A stretch of DNA of 20,075 bases, taken from positions 1 through 20,075 of the forward strand of contig CAIPMZ010000047.1 in assembly GCA_903866285.1 (NCBI GenBank). Direction: 5' to 3'. Every line of letters starts with the position of its first letter. Position 1 is the stretch's first letter. This stretch comes from an uncultured bacterium (GTDB lineage Bacteria > Patescibacteriota > Minisyncoccia > Moranbacterales > GWC2-37-73). Shown piece after piece: positions 1 through 10,500 of the stretch. The position numbers were made by a program, and so were the translations under genes. The notes under the pieces are model-generated. The model saw nothing but the letters and a program-made list of their open reading frames with translations. It did not search any database and was not told the origin of the DNA.

Positions 1-7
1 ATCCGTT

Positions 8-2350
8 TTATTTTACCCTCACCGTCACCATCCGACTTACGCTATTACCTACTGCGTCTAAAGCTTTTAGATTCAAGATATGCAGACCTGCGGGCGCATC
101 AAGCGGAATAGTAAAAGCTTTACTTTTCGTCGTTTTTGTTTTACCGAGGAAAGATATTTTATAGCTAGTTACTTTAATATTGTCTTTAGCTTCCCACCAG
201 ATTTTAGCGCCCTTAGTTTTCGTTAGGAAAATTGGCAGGTTGGTAATTTTAGGTTTCTGGGTATCAATTTTAATTTTGTAACCAGCGGAAGTTCCGAGTT
301 CCGTCCCAGCTCCATCGAGATAACGCAGGTAAAAAGTAACCGTGGTATCTTTTTTTTCTTTTACTTTAATATTCCAAGCACCGGTAGCATCAGCCGGGGT
401 CGTTTGCACTAAGGTGCCACCGCGATAAAGCTGGACTGAGCCGTTGGCGATGAGGCTATTGGCTCCTTTGAAAGAGATAGTTTTACTTTTGGTATTAATT
501 TTTTTGGCTTGGCCGAAAGTTACTTTTTTGTTGGCGACTTTGAGAGAGTCATTGGCAAAAACGGAGGGTTCAGGACGCGGGAGTTTGTAAACGGCAGTGG
601 CGTTAGCTTCGAGACTGATCGTAAATTGCGAATTTTGATAAGTAGCTACCTGGCTATTTGTAAAATAGTCAGCTACTAGGGTTGGCACGTAAGGTAAATC
701 TGTGGTTGAAAGAGTTGTTGTGACAGGGGTGTCTTGGGTATTGAGGACAATCAAATATCCTTCCCCGTTATGCTCGCGCGTGCCGTAACGAAGCGTCGCG
801 TCGGAGGAAGCAAAGGACCAGTCCGTCCAGTCTGGCTCGCGGATAATTGGCATCATGGCGTCGATTTCGCGGCGGAGTTTGGGGAGTTCGGTGTAGAGGC
901 CGGTTTGGGCGAAGGGGACGAGACCGGCATAATTTGGGCAAGAAATATCCGCCACGCAATCCCGCCACCAGCCAATCCCCTTGCCACCTGAAAGAATGAC
1001 ATCGTAAAAACGCCGACGCCACACGGCGGAGGATAATAAATCAGGAGTATCCATATTAATTTGCCCAACGACAGCTGGGCTGACTTGTTGGTCGCTATTA
1101 TTTAAAATAGTTAAGCCATTAGGCCCAGGACCCGTACCACTGTGGCCCTTGCCCATGTACGCCCCGACAATATCCGTCAGGGTATCTTTTGAATACATCT
1201 TTGCTAGACCCGGATACCCATCCAAGGCATAAATTGGGTGCATTCGCTTTCCATTCACATCGATATCAACCGCCTTAATGGTATCAGCGATGTTTTTCCA
1301 GGTAGTGTACACCGTGTGATCGGTTTCATTATCCCAGTAATACCAAAGCAGATGGTCCATGAGGCCGGCATCTTTGATTTGAGTGAGGCGTTGGCTCAAT
1401 AAAGTAGTGTCGTTGTAATAACTATGTGACGGCTCCACATACCCAGAAATATCGAAACCGGTATACATCCCGTCCGGATTGAAATTCGAAACGGCGTTTT
1501 TGTACCCTTGTACGGTAGAAGCAACCGACCCCCACATCGAACAATTAAAACCCTGTTGGGAATATATATTTGCGTCGGCATAATTATCCCCGTACACACA
1601 AATCGGAAAAAACGGTTCCCAGGCTCCATTTTTAAAGAGTTCCACATTACCGAGTTCATCAACCCGTGTTCCCGTTCCTTCAAAAGGTACTTTCGGGGTC
1701 GGGGGCTGTTCAAAACCGATGCCTTCACCAAAGTAGATACTATCAAGCCAAATATGGCCATCAACTCGGGGAGCTTGCCCTCTGACAATTTTCAGATAGA
1801 TAAAGTGTGTATTGGCGTCCGGCGTTACGAACGTCACATTTTCTTGCCATTTATTTTCAGCCGAAACCGCCGTCACGAAAGAGTTACCGTTTCCAAGACT
1901 CTTCATGTTCTCATCAAACCGTGCATAATACATCGAGAAATCTGAAGGACTGGCATCGGTTCTGGCATACATCGCATACGTGTATGTCTTGCCCGGCACA
2001 ACGGGAATCAACGCTGAATGAATATAAGAATTCCCCGTATTGGGATACGGGGTCGTCAATTCAAGGGACCCCGTCCCCGCATCCCGCGAGACACTCGAGT
2101 CATAGACAGCATCCCCACCGAGCGCCCAGCTCGTCGCGCCATTGACATCCGAGTTCGTCACGAGATTTGCTCCCGTTCTTTTTAAATGCGGGCGCACTGC
2201 GGCAGCGGCGAAAGCATCAGGAATACCAAAAAACATTAACCAAAAGCAAAGGAGTAAGTAACAAGCTAAGTTGTATTTTTTTAGCATATTAAAATAATTC
2301 CAGCGCAAAAAACTAAAAAAGCTTTTACGCTCAGACCAACAATCTTTCAA
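8..2350 (-). CDS. Secreted multidomain putative glycoside hydrolase
   Basis: Seen: 780 residues. A basic n-region is followed by a hydrophobic stretch at about 29-46 ending in an AFA-A signal-peptidase-like site (46-50). Residues about 61-207 look like a carbohydrate-binding jelly roll of the CBM4/9 type (an NLVTNSDVNG start, a W-rich body and a VDGHIWLDSI end). Residues about 222-505 look like a TIM-barrel glycosidase domain; the acidic WYYWDNETD segment (336-344) is a candidate catalytic loop. A beta-sandwich (about 515-590) and two Ig-like domains (about 600-695 and 696-780) follow. Inference: it is exported and acts on an extracellular polysaccharide; I cannot name the GH family or substrate. 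Start: TTG at 2350 has AAAGG six bases upstream and a promoter just above it. The ATG at 2287 (residue 22) gives a more ordinary signal peptide but has only a weak, distant GGA. The first base of the stop is at position 10, so the gene is complete. Confidence 0.72.
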   Translation of the reverse strand: MKDCWSERKSFFSFLRWNYFNMLKKYNLACYLLLCFWLMFFGIPDAFAAAAVRPHLKRTGANLVTNSDVNGATSWALGGDAVYDSSVSRDAGTGSLELTTPYPNTGNSYIHSALIPVVPGKTYTYAMYARTDASPSDFSMYYARFDENMKSLGNGNSFVTAVSAENKWQENVTFVTPDANTHFIYLKIVRGQAPRVDGHIWLDSIYFGEGIGFEQPPTPKVPFEGTGTRVDELGNVELFKNGAWEPFFPICVYGDNYADANIYSQQGFNCSMWGSVASTVQGYKNAVSNFNPDGMYTGFDISGYVEPSHSYYNDTTLLSQRLTQIKDAGLMDHLLWYYWDNETDHTVYTTWKNIADTIKAVDIDVNGKRMHPIYALDGYPGLAKMYSKDTLTDIVGAYMGKGHSGTGPGPNGLTILNNSDQQVSPAVVGQINMDTPDLLSSAVWRRRFYDVILSGGKGIGWWRDCVADISCPNYAGLVPFAQTGLYTELPKLRREIDAMMPIIREPDWTDWSFASSDATLRYGTREHNGEGYLIVLNTQDTPVTTTLSTTDLPYVPTLVADYFTNSQVATYQNSQFTISLEANATAVYKLPRPEPSVFANDSLKVANKKVTFGQAKKINTKSKTISFKGANSLIANGSVQLYRGGTLVQTTPADATGAWNIKVKEKKDTTVTFYLRYLDGAGTELGTSAGYKIKIDTQKPKITNLPIFLTKTKGAKIWWEAKDNIKVTSYKISFLGKTKTTKSKAFTIPLDAPAGLHILNLKALDAVGNSVSRMVTVRVK

Positions 2351-2377
2351 GGGTTACCTTTCTTTATTATTAATTTA

Positions 2378-2386
2378 ATTATACCA
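2378..2386 (-). promoter_or_regulatory. Extended -10 promoter of the glycoside hydrolase gene
   Basis: On the minus strand TGG-TATAAT (2386-2378) is a perfect -10 with the TGn extension. The hexamer 17 bases upstream, TAGCCA, matches TTGACA at only four of six positions, which suits an extended -10 promoter. The predicted transcript starts near 2371, about 20 nt before the TTG start at 2350, leaving room for the AAAGG ribosome site. The gene therefore need not depend on read-through from the permease gene upstream. Confidence 0.65.
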
Positions 2387-2462
2387 AAAAATTAAAAAGT
2401 TGGCTAGGAAAATTATCCCTTTAGGAAAGCTGCCTTAAAATAACTTTGCACTGATTCTAAGA

Positions 2463-3749
2463 CTATTCGTAGCGCAATGCCTCCAGGGCGTGAATTTTTG
2501 AGGCGCGACGAGCGGGGAAAAGACCAGTTGAAATTCCGAGCACGACAATAAAAGTAACAATCGCAACAATGAACATATTTGGTACTAATACGAAATCGGT
2601 CGCTGAGATCCCATAACGCTTTGAAACTAAATTAACTATGGCGTTCAGCCCCTTGGCTACCCCATAGCCGCCCAATAGCCCAATAGCACCACCTGAAAAA
2701 CTGATTAAAATCGCTTCAAAAATGAACATCTTAAAAATATCTGTGCGCTTAGCGCCTAGCGCTTTTAAAATTCCAACTTCTTTGGTGCGCTGCAGGAGCG
2801 AAACGCTGAGCGTATTCATCATCCCCATTGCCGAAATAGACATAATAATCGTTCCAAAAACAATCAACACAATTCTCACGATTGAGAAAAAAGAATTAAT
2901 ATCATTAACAGTATCTACCACACTTTCAGTTACCAGCCCAAGTTGTTCTACCTGGGCGCGCACTAGATCAATTTTTTCAAGGTTACCAATTAAAATCTTC
3001 CCTCGTTGACCAGCGGTGATATTATATTGAGTCTTTAGCGTCTCAAACATCGCATAAGCATAAACCGCGTCAACTTTCGATTGGTCGTTAACAATCCCAA
3101 CAATTTTAACTTTCTTGCTTGTTTGCTCAGTTGGATTTTCCGCATTTGGATTAACAATATCCTTTGTCACCACCGCTGTATATTCAACTTCCTTGCTAAG
3201 CGCATCCTGGGGTTTTTCAAAACCCAACATCTCCGCCAATCTTGGCGTAACCACTATGCCAGCCGAAGCAGAAAAATCGCCAGTTGAAATGCCTTCGATA
3301 TTCATATTCGATAAAGTTACGTAGCCAGGCGTAACCCCGTATAAAATAGCGTCTGTTTGTGCTTCGCCGTTAATAAATTTTCCGCCTACGTCGGCACTCA
3401 CTTCAACACTTTTCACTTCTGGAATATTTTTAATCTTCCCAATCGTTTCCTCATTTAAAACAATAAAATTTTCCAAATTTTCATTACTAACATCAATAAT
3501 GTCGGTTGGATTATTTTTTGTAACCTCGCGAATAACCATCGCTTGAATTCCAAAGCCTAAGGAAATTAGGAAAGTAATAACCCCAATTCCAACACTCACA
3601 CCTCCAATTGTCAACAGTGAGCGCGTTCGATTAATTGCAATATTCCGATAACCAATCAGAAGAACCGAGGACATTTTCATGTGCTTGACTTTTCCTTCTC
3701 TTCGCAAAGAAGGGATTTCGGCTTTTCTAAATGGATTAAAGTTTTTCAT
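2463..3749 (-). CDS. MacB/FtsX-type ABC transporter permease
   Basis: Seen: 428 residues with four membrane segments in the MacB layout: TM1 about 46-70, a large extracytoplasmic domain about 75-285, TM2 about 287-312, TM3 about 342-366 and TM4 about 390-410. RTKEVGILKALGAKR (321-335) is the FtsX-family coupling segment, and the C-terminal FPARRAS...ALEALRYE (411-428) is the MacB family hallmark. Known for the family (type VII ABC proteins): these permeases do not move substrate through the membrane but turn ATP hydrolysis into periplasmic or extracellular motion. The ATPase gene ends 27 nt upstream, so the two form a split MacB-type complex. Start: at 3749 an AGGAG lies only two bases from the ATG, which is short; ATGs at 3680 (residue 24) and 3674 (residue 26) are alternatives that would remove a basic leader. 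Stop is TAG. Substrate or partner is unknown; the operon suggests the giant surface protein. Confidence 0.9.
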   Translation of the reverse strand: MKNFNPFRKAEIPSLRREGKVKHMKMSSVLLIGYRNIAINRTRSLLTIGGVSVGIGVITFLISLGFGIQAMVIREVTKNNPTDIIDVSNENLENFIVLNEETIGKIKNIPEVKSVEVSADVGGKFINGEAQTDAILYGVTPGYVTLSNMNIEGISTGDFSASAGIVVTPRLAEMLGFEKPQDALSKEVEYTAVVTKDIVNPNAENPTEQTSKKVKIVGIVNDQSKVDAVYAYAMFETLKTQYNITAGQRGKILIGNLEKIDLVRAQVEQLGLVTESVVDTVNDINSFFSIVRIVLIVFGTIIMSISAMGMMNTLSVSLLQRTKEVGILKALGAKRTDIFKMFIFEAILISFSGGAIGLLGGYGVAKGLNAIVNLVSKRYGISATDFVLVPNMFIVAIVTFIVVLGISTGLFPARRASKIHALEALRYE

Positions 3750-3776
3750 TTCTCCTAACTTAATAATAAATTATGA

Positions 3777-4556
3777 TTACTTACTTTTCTTAGCTTCATT
3801 GCTATTTTTTCTTGAGCTTAAATCATCCTTAATCGCTTGATAACTATGTTTATTTGGCGTATCGGAAATAATTTTTCCATCCACCATCTGAATTATTCTG
3901 GTGCCGAATTTATATTGCTCGGTATTATGGGTGACCATCAAAATTGTGATTTGAAACTTTTGACTAATATTTTGTAAGAGTTCCATCAGTTGTTCGCCGG
4001 CTTTTTGATCCAGATTACCAGTCGGTTCATCTGCAATCAAAAATTTTGGATCTAGCAGGAGCGACCTAGCTAGCGCGATGCGTTGTTGTTGACCGCCAGA
4101 AAGATCGTACGGCCGATGATTTGACCACTCGCTCATCCCCACTAATTCAATCAATTTAGCTCCAATTTGAATCCCTTCTTGAAAAGTTCTGCCTGCAATC
4201 ACCGCTGGAATAGCGATATTTTCAATCACCGTTAACGATTTTATCCAAAAAGGTTGTTGGGGGATGAAACCAATATTATCATTGCGAAAATTTGCTCGCC
4301 AATTCTTGCTAAAAGCCCATTCGTCTTCCCCGCCGATGTAAACCGTCCCCTCAGTTGGAGCTTCCAAGCCGTAAATAATATGGAGCAAAGTTGATTTTCC
4401 GCAACCCGAAGGACCAACCAGCAGCACAAATTCACCTTTTTTTATTTCAAAATCAACCCCATATAAAATAGGAATTTCTCGTCCGCCCACGTTGAAACTT
4501 TTTTTAATCCCACTAACCTTAATCGCAATTTCATTTTTATTTTGAAGCTCTGCCAT
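3777..4556 (-). CDS. ABC transporter ATP-binding protein (MacB/LolD type)
   Basis: Seen: 259 residues with every ABC nucleotide-binding motif: Walker A GPSGCGKST (48-56), Q-loop Q100, signature LSGGQ (152-156), Walker B FLIADE (172-177) followed by PTGNLD and a D-loop, and H-loop H210. The ADEPTGNLD wording is typical of the LolD/MacB/FtsE group, which pairs with FtsX-type permeases such as the next gene (27 nt downstream). The C-terminal tail (about 240-259) is hydrophilic and lysine/serine-rich. The start lies 11 nt after the stop of the giant surface-protein gene. No good ribosome site is next to the ATG (an AGGT sits about 20 nt upstream), so translational coupling to the giant gene is likely. 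Acts on the inner face of the membrane. The family is certain; the transported or moved partner is not. Confidence 0.95.
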   Translation of the reverse strand: MAELQNKNEIAIKVSGIKKSFNVGGREIPILYGVDFEIKKGEFVLLVGPSGCGKSTLLHIIYGLEAPTEGTVYIGGEDEWAFSKNWRANFRNDNIGFIPQQPFWIKSLTVIENIAIPAVIAGRTFQEGIQIGAKLIELVGMSEWSNHRPYDLSGGQQQRIALARSLLLDPKFLIADEPTGNLDQKAGEQLMELLQNISQKFQITILMVTHNTEQYKFGTRIIQMVDGKIISDTPNKHSYQAIKDDLSSRKNSNEAKKSK

Positions 4557-4567
4557 ATTTTTTATTT

Positions 4568-7500
4568 TTAATTTCTACCTAATTTTGAAATCCAGCCAAA
4601 TTGATTCAGAAAAGTACTGGTAATAACTTCCGTAGCGTTAGCGCGCGATTGATCAACAGCAATCGTCATCGCTTCAGTAGTCGTTACATTTTCAGCTTCA
4701 TCAAAAGCGCTAACTTGATAACTGTACACTTGCCCCGTTTCAGCTGGAATTGTAATTAAATGGTAAGTATTAAAGGCATCGTCTGAGGCTGTTTGCTCAA
4801 AAGATTTTGTCACAATCCCCTTTGCGTAACCAATTTTTATTTTTGTTGGCTCATCCGTTTCTAGTCGAATATAGACATTGGCTTGGGCACCTTTGCCTCG
4901 GCTCATTACTTTCCCAATAGCTCGATTAGTAACAATTAGCGGTGGACGCGAATCGAAGCGAGTTGTTATTTTTTGCTCAAACATTTGCGCTTGGATGTTA
5001 TGCTCATCCACGCCAGAAACCTGCAAAGTATATTCCACCGAAGGATCCAATCCAGTTATTTCAGCGCTGTGATCAGTGACGCGATCATTAACTAAATACG
5101 TATGGGGACTATTTTCACTGGCCCCCTTAAAAAGGATATAAGTCGAGGTGGGCACATTCGTTTGATAAGCGACAACCACGGTTGGCAAATCTACATTCTC
5201 CTTATTCTCAATCGTCACATTTGAAACGGTCGGCTCCTCTGGCGTTGCAAAAGTATACTCGTCGGATTTAAAAATATTTTTATCATTATCCAGGCAGCTA
5301 ATTTGAATACTGTAACTTGTTGCAGGCAGAAGCTTATCAATTTTCTGTACATGACTTGATCCGCCCGCTGCCTCTTCAATGCTCATCATTGAGCCATTGC
5401 CATAATTTAGCGTACAGGTCGCACTCGTATTTGTTCGCCAAGAAACATAAGCTGTATTAAGCTGAATGTCGCTAACCAATACTTCTGAAATTGTTGGTGG
5501 AGGCAGGGTTACTAATGTATTAATTTCGGACGTCCCAATATTTCCGTCCGGATCAATATATTTGACTCGATAGAAATATTTCGTTCCAGCCTCAAGTCCT
5601 TTCACGATAACATTATGATCCGTCAGGGAATCTACTTGCCCGGTGGTTTGGCCCAAGGAAATTGCTTTTCCATATTCTACAAAAGAACTAGCGACGCGAT
5701 CAGTTACCCAAGCAATTTCGGCTTGAAAAGATTGCAGTTTATTAGTCGGTACGCCGACCAACTTTGGCGGACTAGTATAACGTCCAGTCGGAATAAGATT
5801 AACCGTCGTCGAAGCAATCGAATAATTATTAGTTTTGTCTTTTGCTTTAATGTAATAATAATACATTTTACTTTCCAGCTTCGTATCCACATAAGCACTT
5901 CCTGTAGTTTTAGCAATTTCGCTAAAATTTAGATTATCTTCACTGCGATAAATAACATACCCATCAAAATTTCCTAAATTTAATTCAATTGGCTTAATCC
6001 ATTTCACCGCGATACTATATTCAGCATTTTCCCGATCAGAAGTATCAAAAATTTGAATATTACCAGGTACACCAGGCGCGGAAGTTTCGGCGAAAAAATT
6101 AGCTGAAGCATAATTATTATATTCAATATTACCCGCCTGGTCAGCCGCTACCACGAAAAAAGTATTTTGACCTTTTTGGGTCGCAAAAGCGCCTGGACCA
6201 GCCGCCCGCACGTTTGTCGCTACGACGTTGTTCGGAGTTGGCAGGACATTAATCGAATAATAATAAGTTAGCTTATCCGCTTCACCCACGAAAGAACTCG
6301 GTTGATCCCAAGAAAAGGAGAAGAAATTAACTTGCGAAGTCTGTGGCGCAACTTGTAAATTTTCTGGCGGTGATGGAGCACTAGCGCTGTAATAATATTC
6401 TTGCACAATCGGCTCAGCGACATTTCCAGCTTGATCCACAGCCCGCAAGTAAAATTTATTTTTCCCAGATTGATAAGCCCCCACGATGTGGTTTTCATTT
6501 GGAAGGTTTAGTTGGAAAGCGGTTGGGTCGTTAAGCTCTACCCAAACATTTGTTGGATCGCCATCCGTGCGGTATTGGAATTTTGCCACCCCCGAATAAT
6601 CATCTGCCACATCTGGCGTCCAAAGAAAAGCATAATTATCGACAGCTGTATAGCCAGTCGGGGTTACTTCGATGGTTGTTGGGTTTGTCGGCGCGACAGT
6701 ATCGTATTGATAAGTAAAAGCCTCATAATTTTGAATTGGGACCCGATTAGCATTATCAATCGCTTTAATTCTTAAATAATAAGCTTTTCCGGAAACTAAA
6801 TTGGCAGCCGTAAAAGTATTACTTGTCTGGAAAGTTCCCAGTAAGAAAGCATCTGCGCTAGCATTCTCCCCAAAATAGACGTAGTACCCAGCTACGGCTG
6901 AACCGCCCACGTTATCCAAGGCACCATTTTCCTGACCTTCGGCTGGCCACCTAAAACTTGGATTAGGATTTTTATGCCAATCCGCTTGTTGAATCTCCGT
7001 TGTCTGTAAAGCGTCGCTATAAGCGATTACCGCGGAAGGATTCGCTGGGGCGATAACATCCTGATAATAGTTGATCGAAAAATCATCCACCCTTGGAGAA
7101 AAAATTTGATCCGTTGAGGAAAAGCTTAGGCGAATTTGCACAAATTCATTTTTCGGCGAAGCAATCAAATAAGTATGCTTAGTCCCCTGCACCTTTTCAT
7201 CCGTAGTCTGCTCCCAGCTTGACCAAGTGACTCCGTCAACCGAAGTCCTGGTTTCAGCTAGCACGAAAGTATTGCTTGGTTGTTGATAATTTACCGTTAG
7301 ATTTGCCCAATCATAAACACTAAGTAAATCCATTACTTGGCTAGTATAAACACCGGTTCGCTTAAAGCCTGTTTGAGCGCTACCCAACACATAAGAATAA
7401 AGTCCGTCGCTATAAGTATTAGTTCCGCTTCCGGCAATCGTCCAAATTCGATTTCCCGCCAGCATGCCTGCCCCGCCACCCCCAAAATTGACTTGCGCTG

Positions 7501-10500
7501 GAAGCGAAGTCAAGGTTTCCCAGCTATTATTAGCAATCTTGTAACGGAAATAGCCCGCAGTATTAGCGCCTTGCGTTAAATATAAATAACCATCCCCTCC
7601 ATCAATTAAAGCTGAACCATTGCTAATAACCGTCACCGGTGAAACTGGGGGGATATCTGCCAGGCGCGTCCAGGTGTTTGTCAGCGTACTAAAACTATAA
7701 AACTGATTCGTACTTTGCGCCCTAGTGGAATAAATAAGATTATCCTTAAATAAAAGTCTTGAACCTGCACCCTGCGACCAACCTGCCATCGTCGGCAAAC
7801 TCGTATTTAAAACGCCTAAGTGATTCATCCAACGCGAGCCAGAAACGGCGGCTCTATCGTAACGCCACCAAGTAGCACTTCCGCCTCCAGCCGTTAAATA
7901 AAGATAGCGCGAACCATCATAAATCAAAGAAACCCCAGAACCACTTAGCTGAGAAGGTGGCAGATTTGTACTTAAATCTTCCCAGGTATTTGTAGCAATC
8001 AGATATCTGAAAAAATAATTATTTTTTGCATTAGCTCTTCTGGAATAATTATTCAAACCAGTTACGTAATACACGGCATTTTCCTGGGCCACATAAGTAA
8101 CTTGCGCACCATCCACGGCGCCCACCGGCAAAGAAGCTAGCTGCTCAGATTTTCCCGTCAGCGGATTATACCGATTAAATAGGGTGTCCCAAGCTCCGCG
8201 AATCACGTAAGCATTCCCGCTACTGTCCGTAGTCATAGCAGCTCCGCCACCAAAAGAATAAGTATTTCCATTGGAATAGTTTGGTTCATGAAAAATACCG
8301 CGCGCTGGAAGTTCCCAAGAATTCTCTTCTAAGTTATAGCGCAAGAAAACTACGTCGCCTTCTCCTTTTAATAAATATAAATATTTTCCGTCAAGCACCC
8401 CCGACGCGCCATAGCCAATGGTAATTGGCGTATCAGCTAGCTTTGACCAAGTGTCTGAAGCAAAATCATATTTATAAAAATAATTTTTGCCCCAACCTGG
8501 GAAAAAATAAACCGTCTTGGTTTGACTGTTATAGATGGCGCTACCTCCATTTTCAACCGCCACTGGAACGGCGGCCAGTGAAGTCCATTGGCCAGCCACT
8601 TCTCCCGTTCCAGCATTATTATTGATGGCATATTTAGCAAAATACGGATACCCGCCACCTTGAAACATATAAATATTATTTCCACCGTCGAAAAAAGCGT
8701 CTCCACCATTATTCATGGCTTGATAAGTAAATTCCGGATTACCGAAATCTAAAGTTCCCATTGTCACCCAATTATTATTGACAGTATCATAACGGAAAAA
8801 AGAATTATCCCCGCCCGGGGTAGCATAAATATACCGACTGCCATCATAAGTTAAGGTTCCGCCATAAGTAAGATTTTGGGGAGTGCTAGAAACTGTTTGC
8901 CAAAGATCATTGGCGATATCATAACGCAAGAAGGTCGAAGTATATCCTCCCGCCGTCGCATACAAAAATCCTTCCGGTCCAGCTACCAAGGACCCACCGT
9001 AATAAATATTGACTGCCACGCTATTTATCAGCGCACTGGCTTTGGTAGCCCATAAATTATTTACTGGATCATAGCGATAAAAATTAGGACGATTTCCACC
9101 CGCCAGCGTAAAGAAATAAGTTGTGCCGCCAGAAGTTGCTTTGACTAGTTTTGTTCCATAATGGGCATAAGTTGGAAAAGTGGCTACCCGCCCCTCATTC
9201 CAAAAACCCCCGTTTTGAGTCAAGCGTAAACTACCATCCACATCTGTGGCTGAAACATCCGCAAGCGTACCTAAATTAAATTCAGCGCTACTAGTTTTTA
9301 TTTCGGCCAAGGTCGGCGAAACTCCATTATAGGTATAAGTAAAGGCCTCCCAAGCACCCGTTGAAATATTGCCATTATTATCTTTGGTTTTAATCCGTAA
9401 ATAATAATTTCCAGTTTGTAAAGGTTCATTACTTTCGAAGAATCCTGTTTGTTGAAAAGTCCCATCCACTTGAGGATCGGCTGAAGCATTTTGCCCAAAA
9501 TAAACGTAATAACCAGCAATCCCTGAGCCAAGATCGCTAGCCCCCGTCCAAGCAAAATAAGGGTGACTATGTGGATAAACACCGCCCGAGGAAATGCCAG
9601 TACCCCCAATTCTTTTTGATGAAGCGCTAACACTACTTGGATTTTGCGGGGTTTGATCTTCATTATTATACGCAATTTGCCAATCATTAACCGTCGGGGT
9701 ACTAACTTTATCCAAAGAGGCTAGCGTTATTTTAACCTGAAAATAACGCCTCGGGGTTGAATTAATCGTCGTGCCGCTGATAGCTGTCCAAGCATCCCAA
9801 TTTTTACCATCAGAGCTTGTGCGCGTTTCGTAAGTGATGCTTGTATTTGCTGGAGTCGAATCATTTTTCGTAAAGGCAACCCAATTTTCAACTTGAGTCA
9901 AATCTCGGGACTCGCTAATATAAGTTCCCTGCGTTGCGTAATTATCAGGGCTAGCTGTAAAACTCATCATCTCGGGCGTACCCTGGCCTAAAGTTGCATA
10001 AAAAGAATTTCCTCCAACATACTCGAGCGAAGCACCATTATAAGCTCCTCGGGCATAGGAAAAACTTTTAATCGGAGGAAGTTTTCGCCAGGTATTACTA
10101 GCGATGGTGTATTCCCAGGTTTCATCGCGATAAAAACCAGCTAAGGCATGAATCTTACCGTTAGCGAAAGTTAAATCCGTCCCGTAAAATTGCACGAACG
10201 GCGTCCTGGTTAGCGCGCTCCAAGTATTAGTGCTGGTTGTGTATTTCAAAAACATACTCTCACTGCCCCCCACGGTCGCATAAAGATTTGTCCCATCTGA
10301 AACTAATCTGCTTCCAATAGCAGCTCCATGGGAAGAAAAGCCAAATCCAGTTGAGGACAGTATAGCTATAGTTGGCGTTGTTGTCCAAGTATTAGTCCCG
10401 ATATTATAGCGATAAAAAGTATTAGACGAACCTCCGCGCGTTGCATAGATATAACCGTCTGAAGCGTTATAAGCCAACGTTCCTCCATCGCTAACTGTGG

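Noticed and set aside
2351..2462. Terminator between the permease and hydrolase genes
   Set aside because: Only weak, imperfect pairings were found and no stem is followed by a T-run.
2463..4556. Classic MacB macrolide exporter
   Set aside because: ATPase and permease are separate genes and no MacA or TolC partner is present, so a drug-export role is not supported.
4568..5000. LPXTG or other C-terminal wall anchor on the giant protein
   Set aside because: The C-terminus (ending ISKLGRN) has no LPXTG, no hydrophobic helix and no type IX-like sorting domain.
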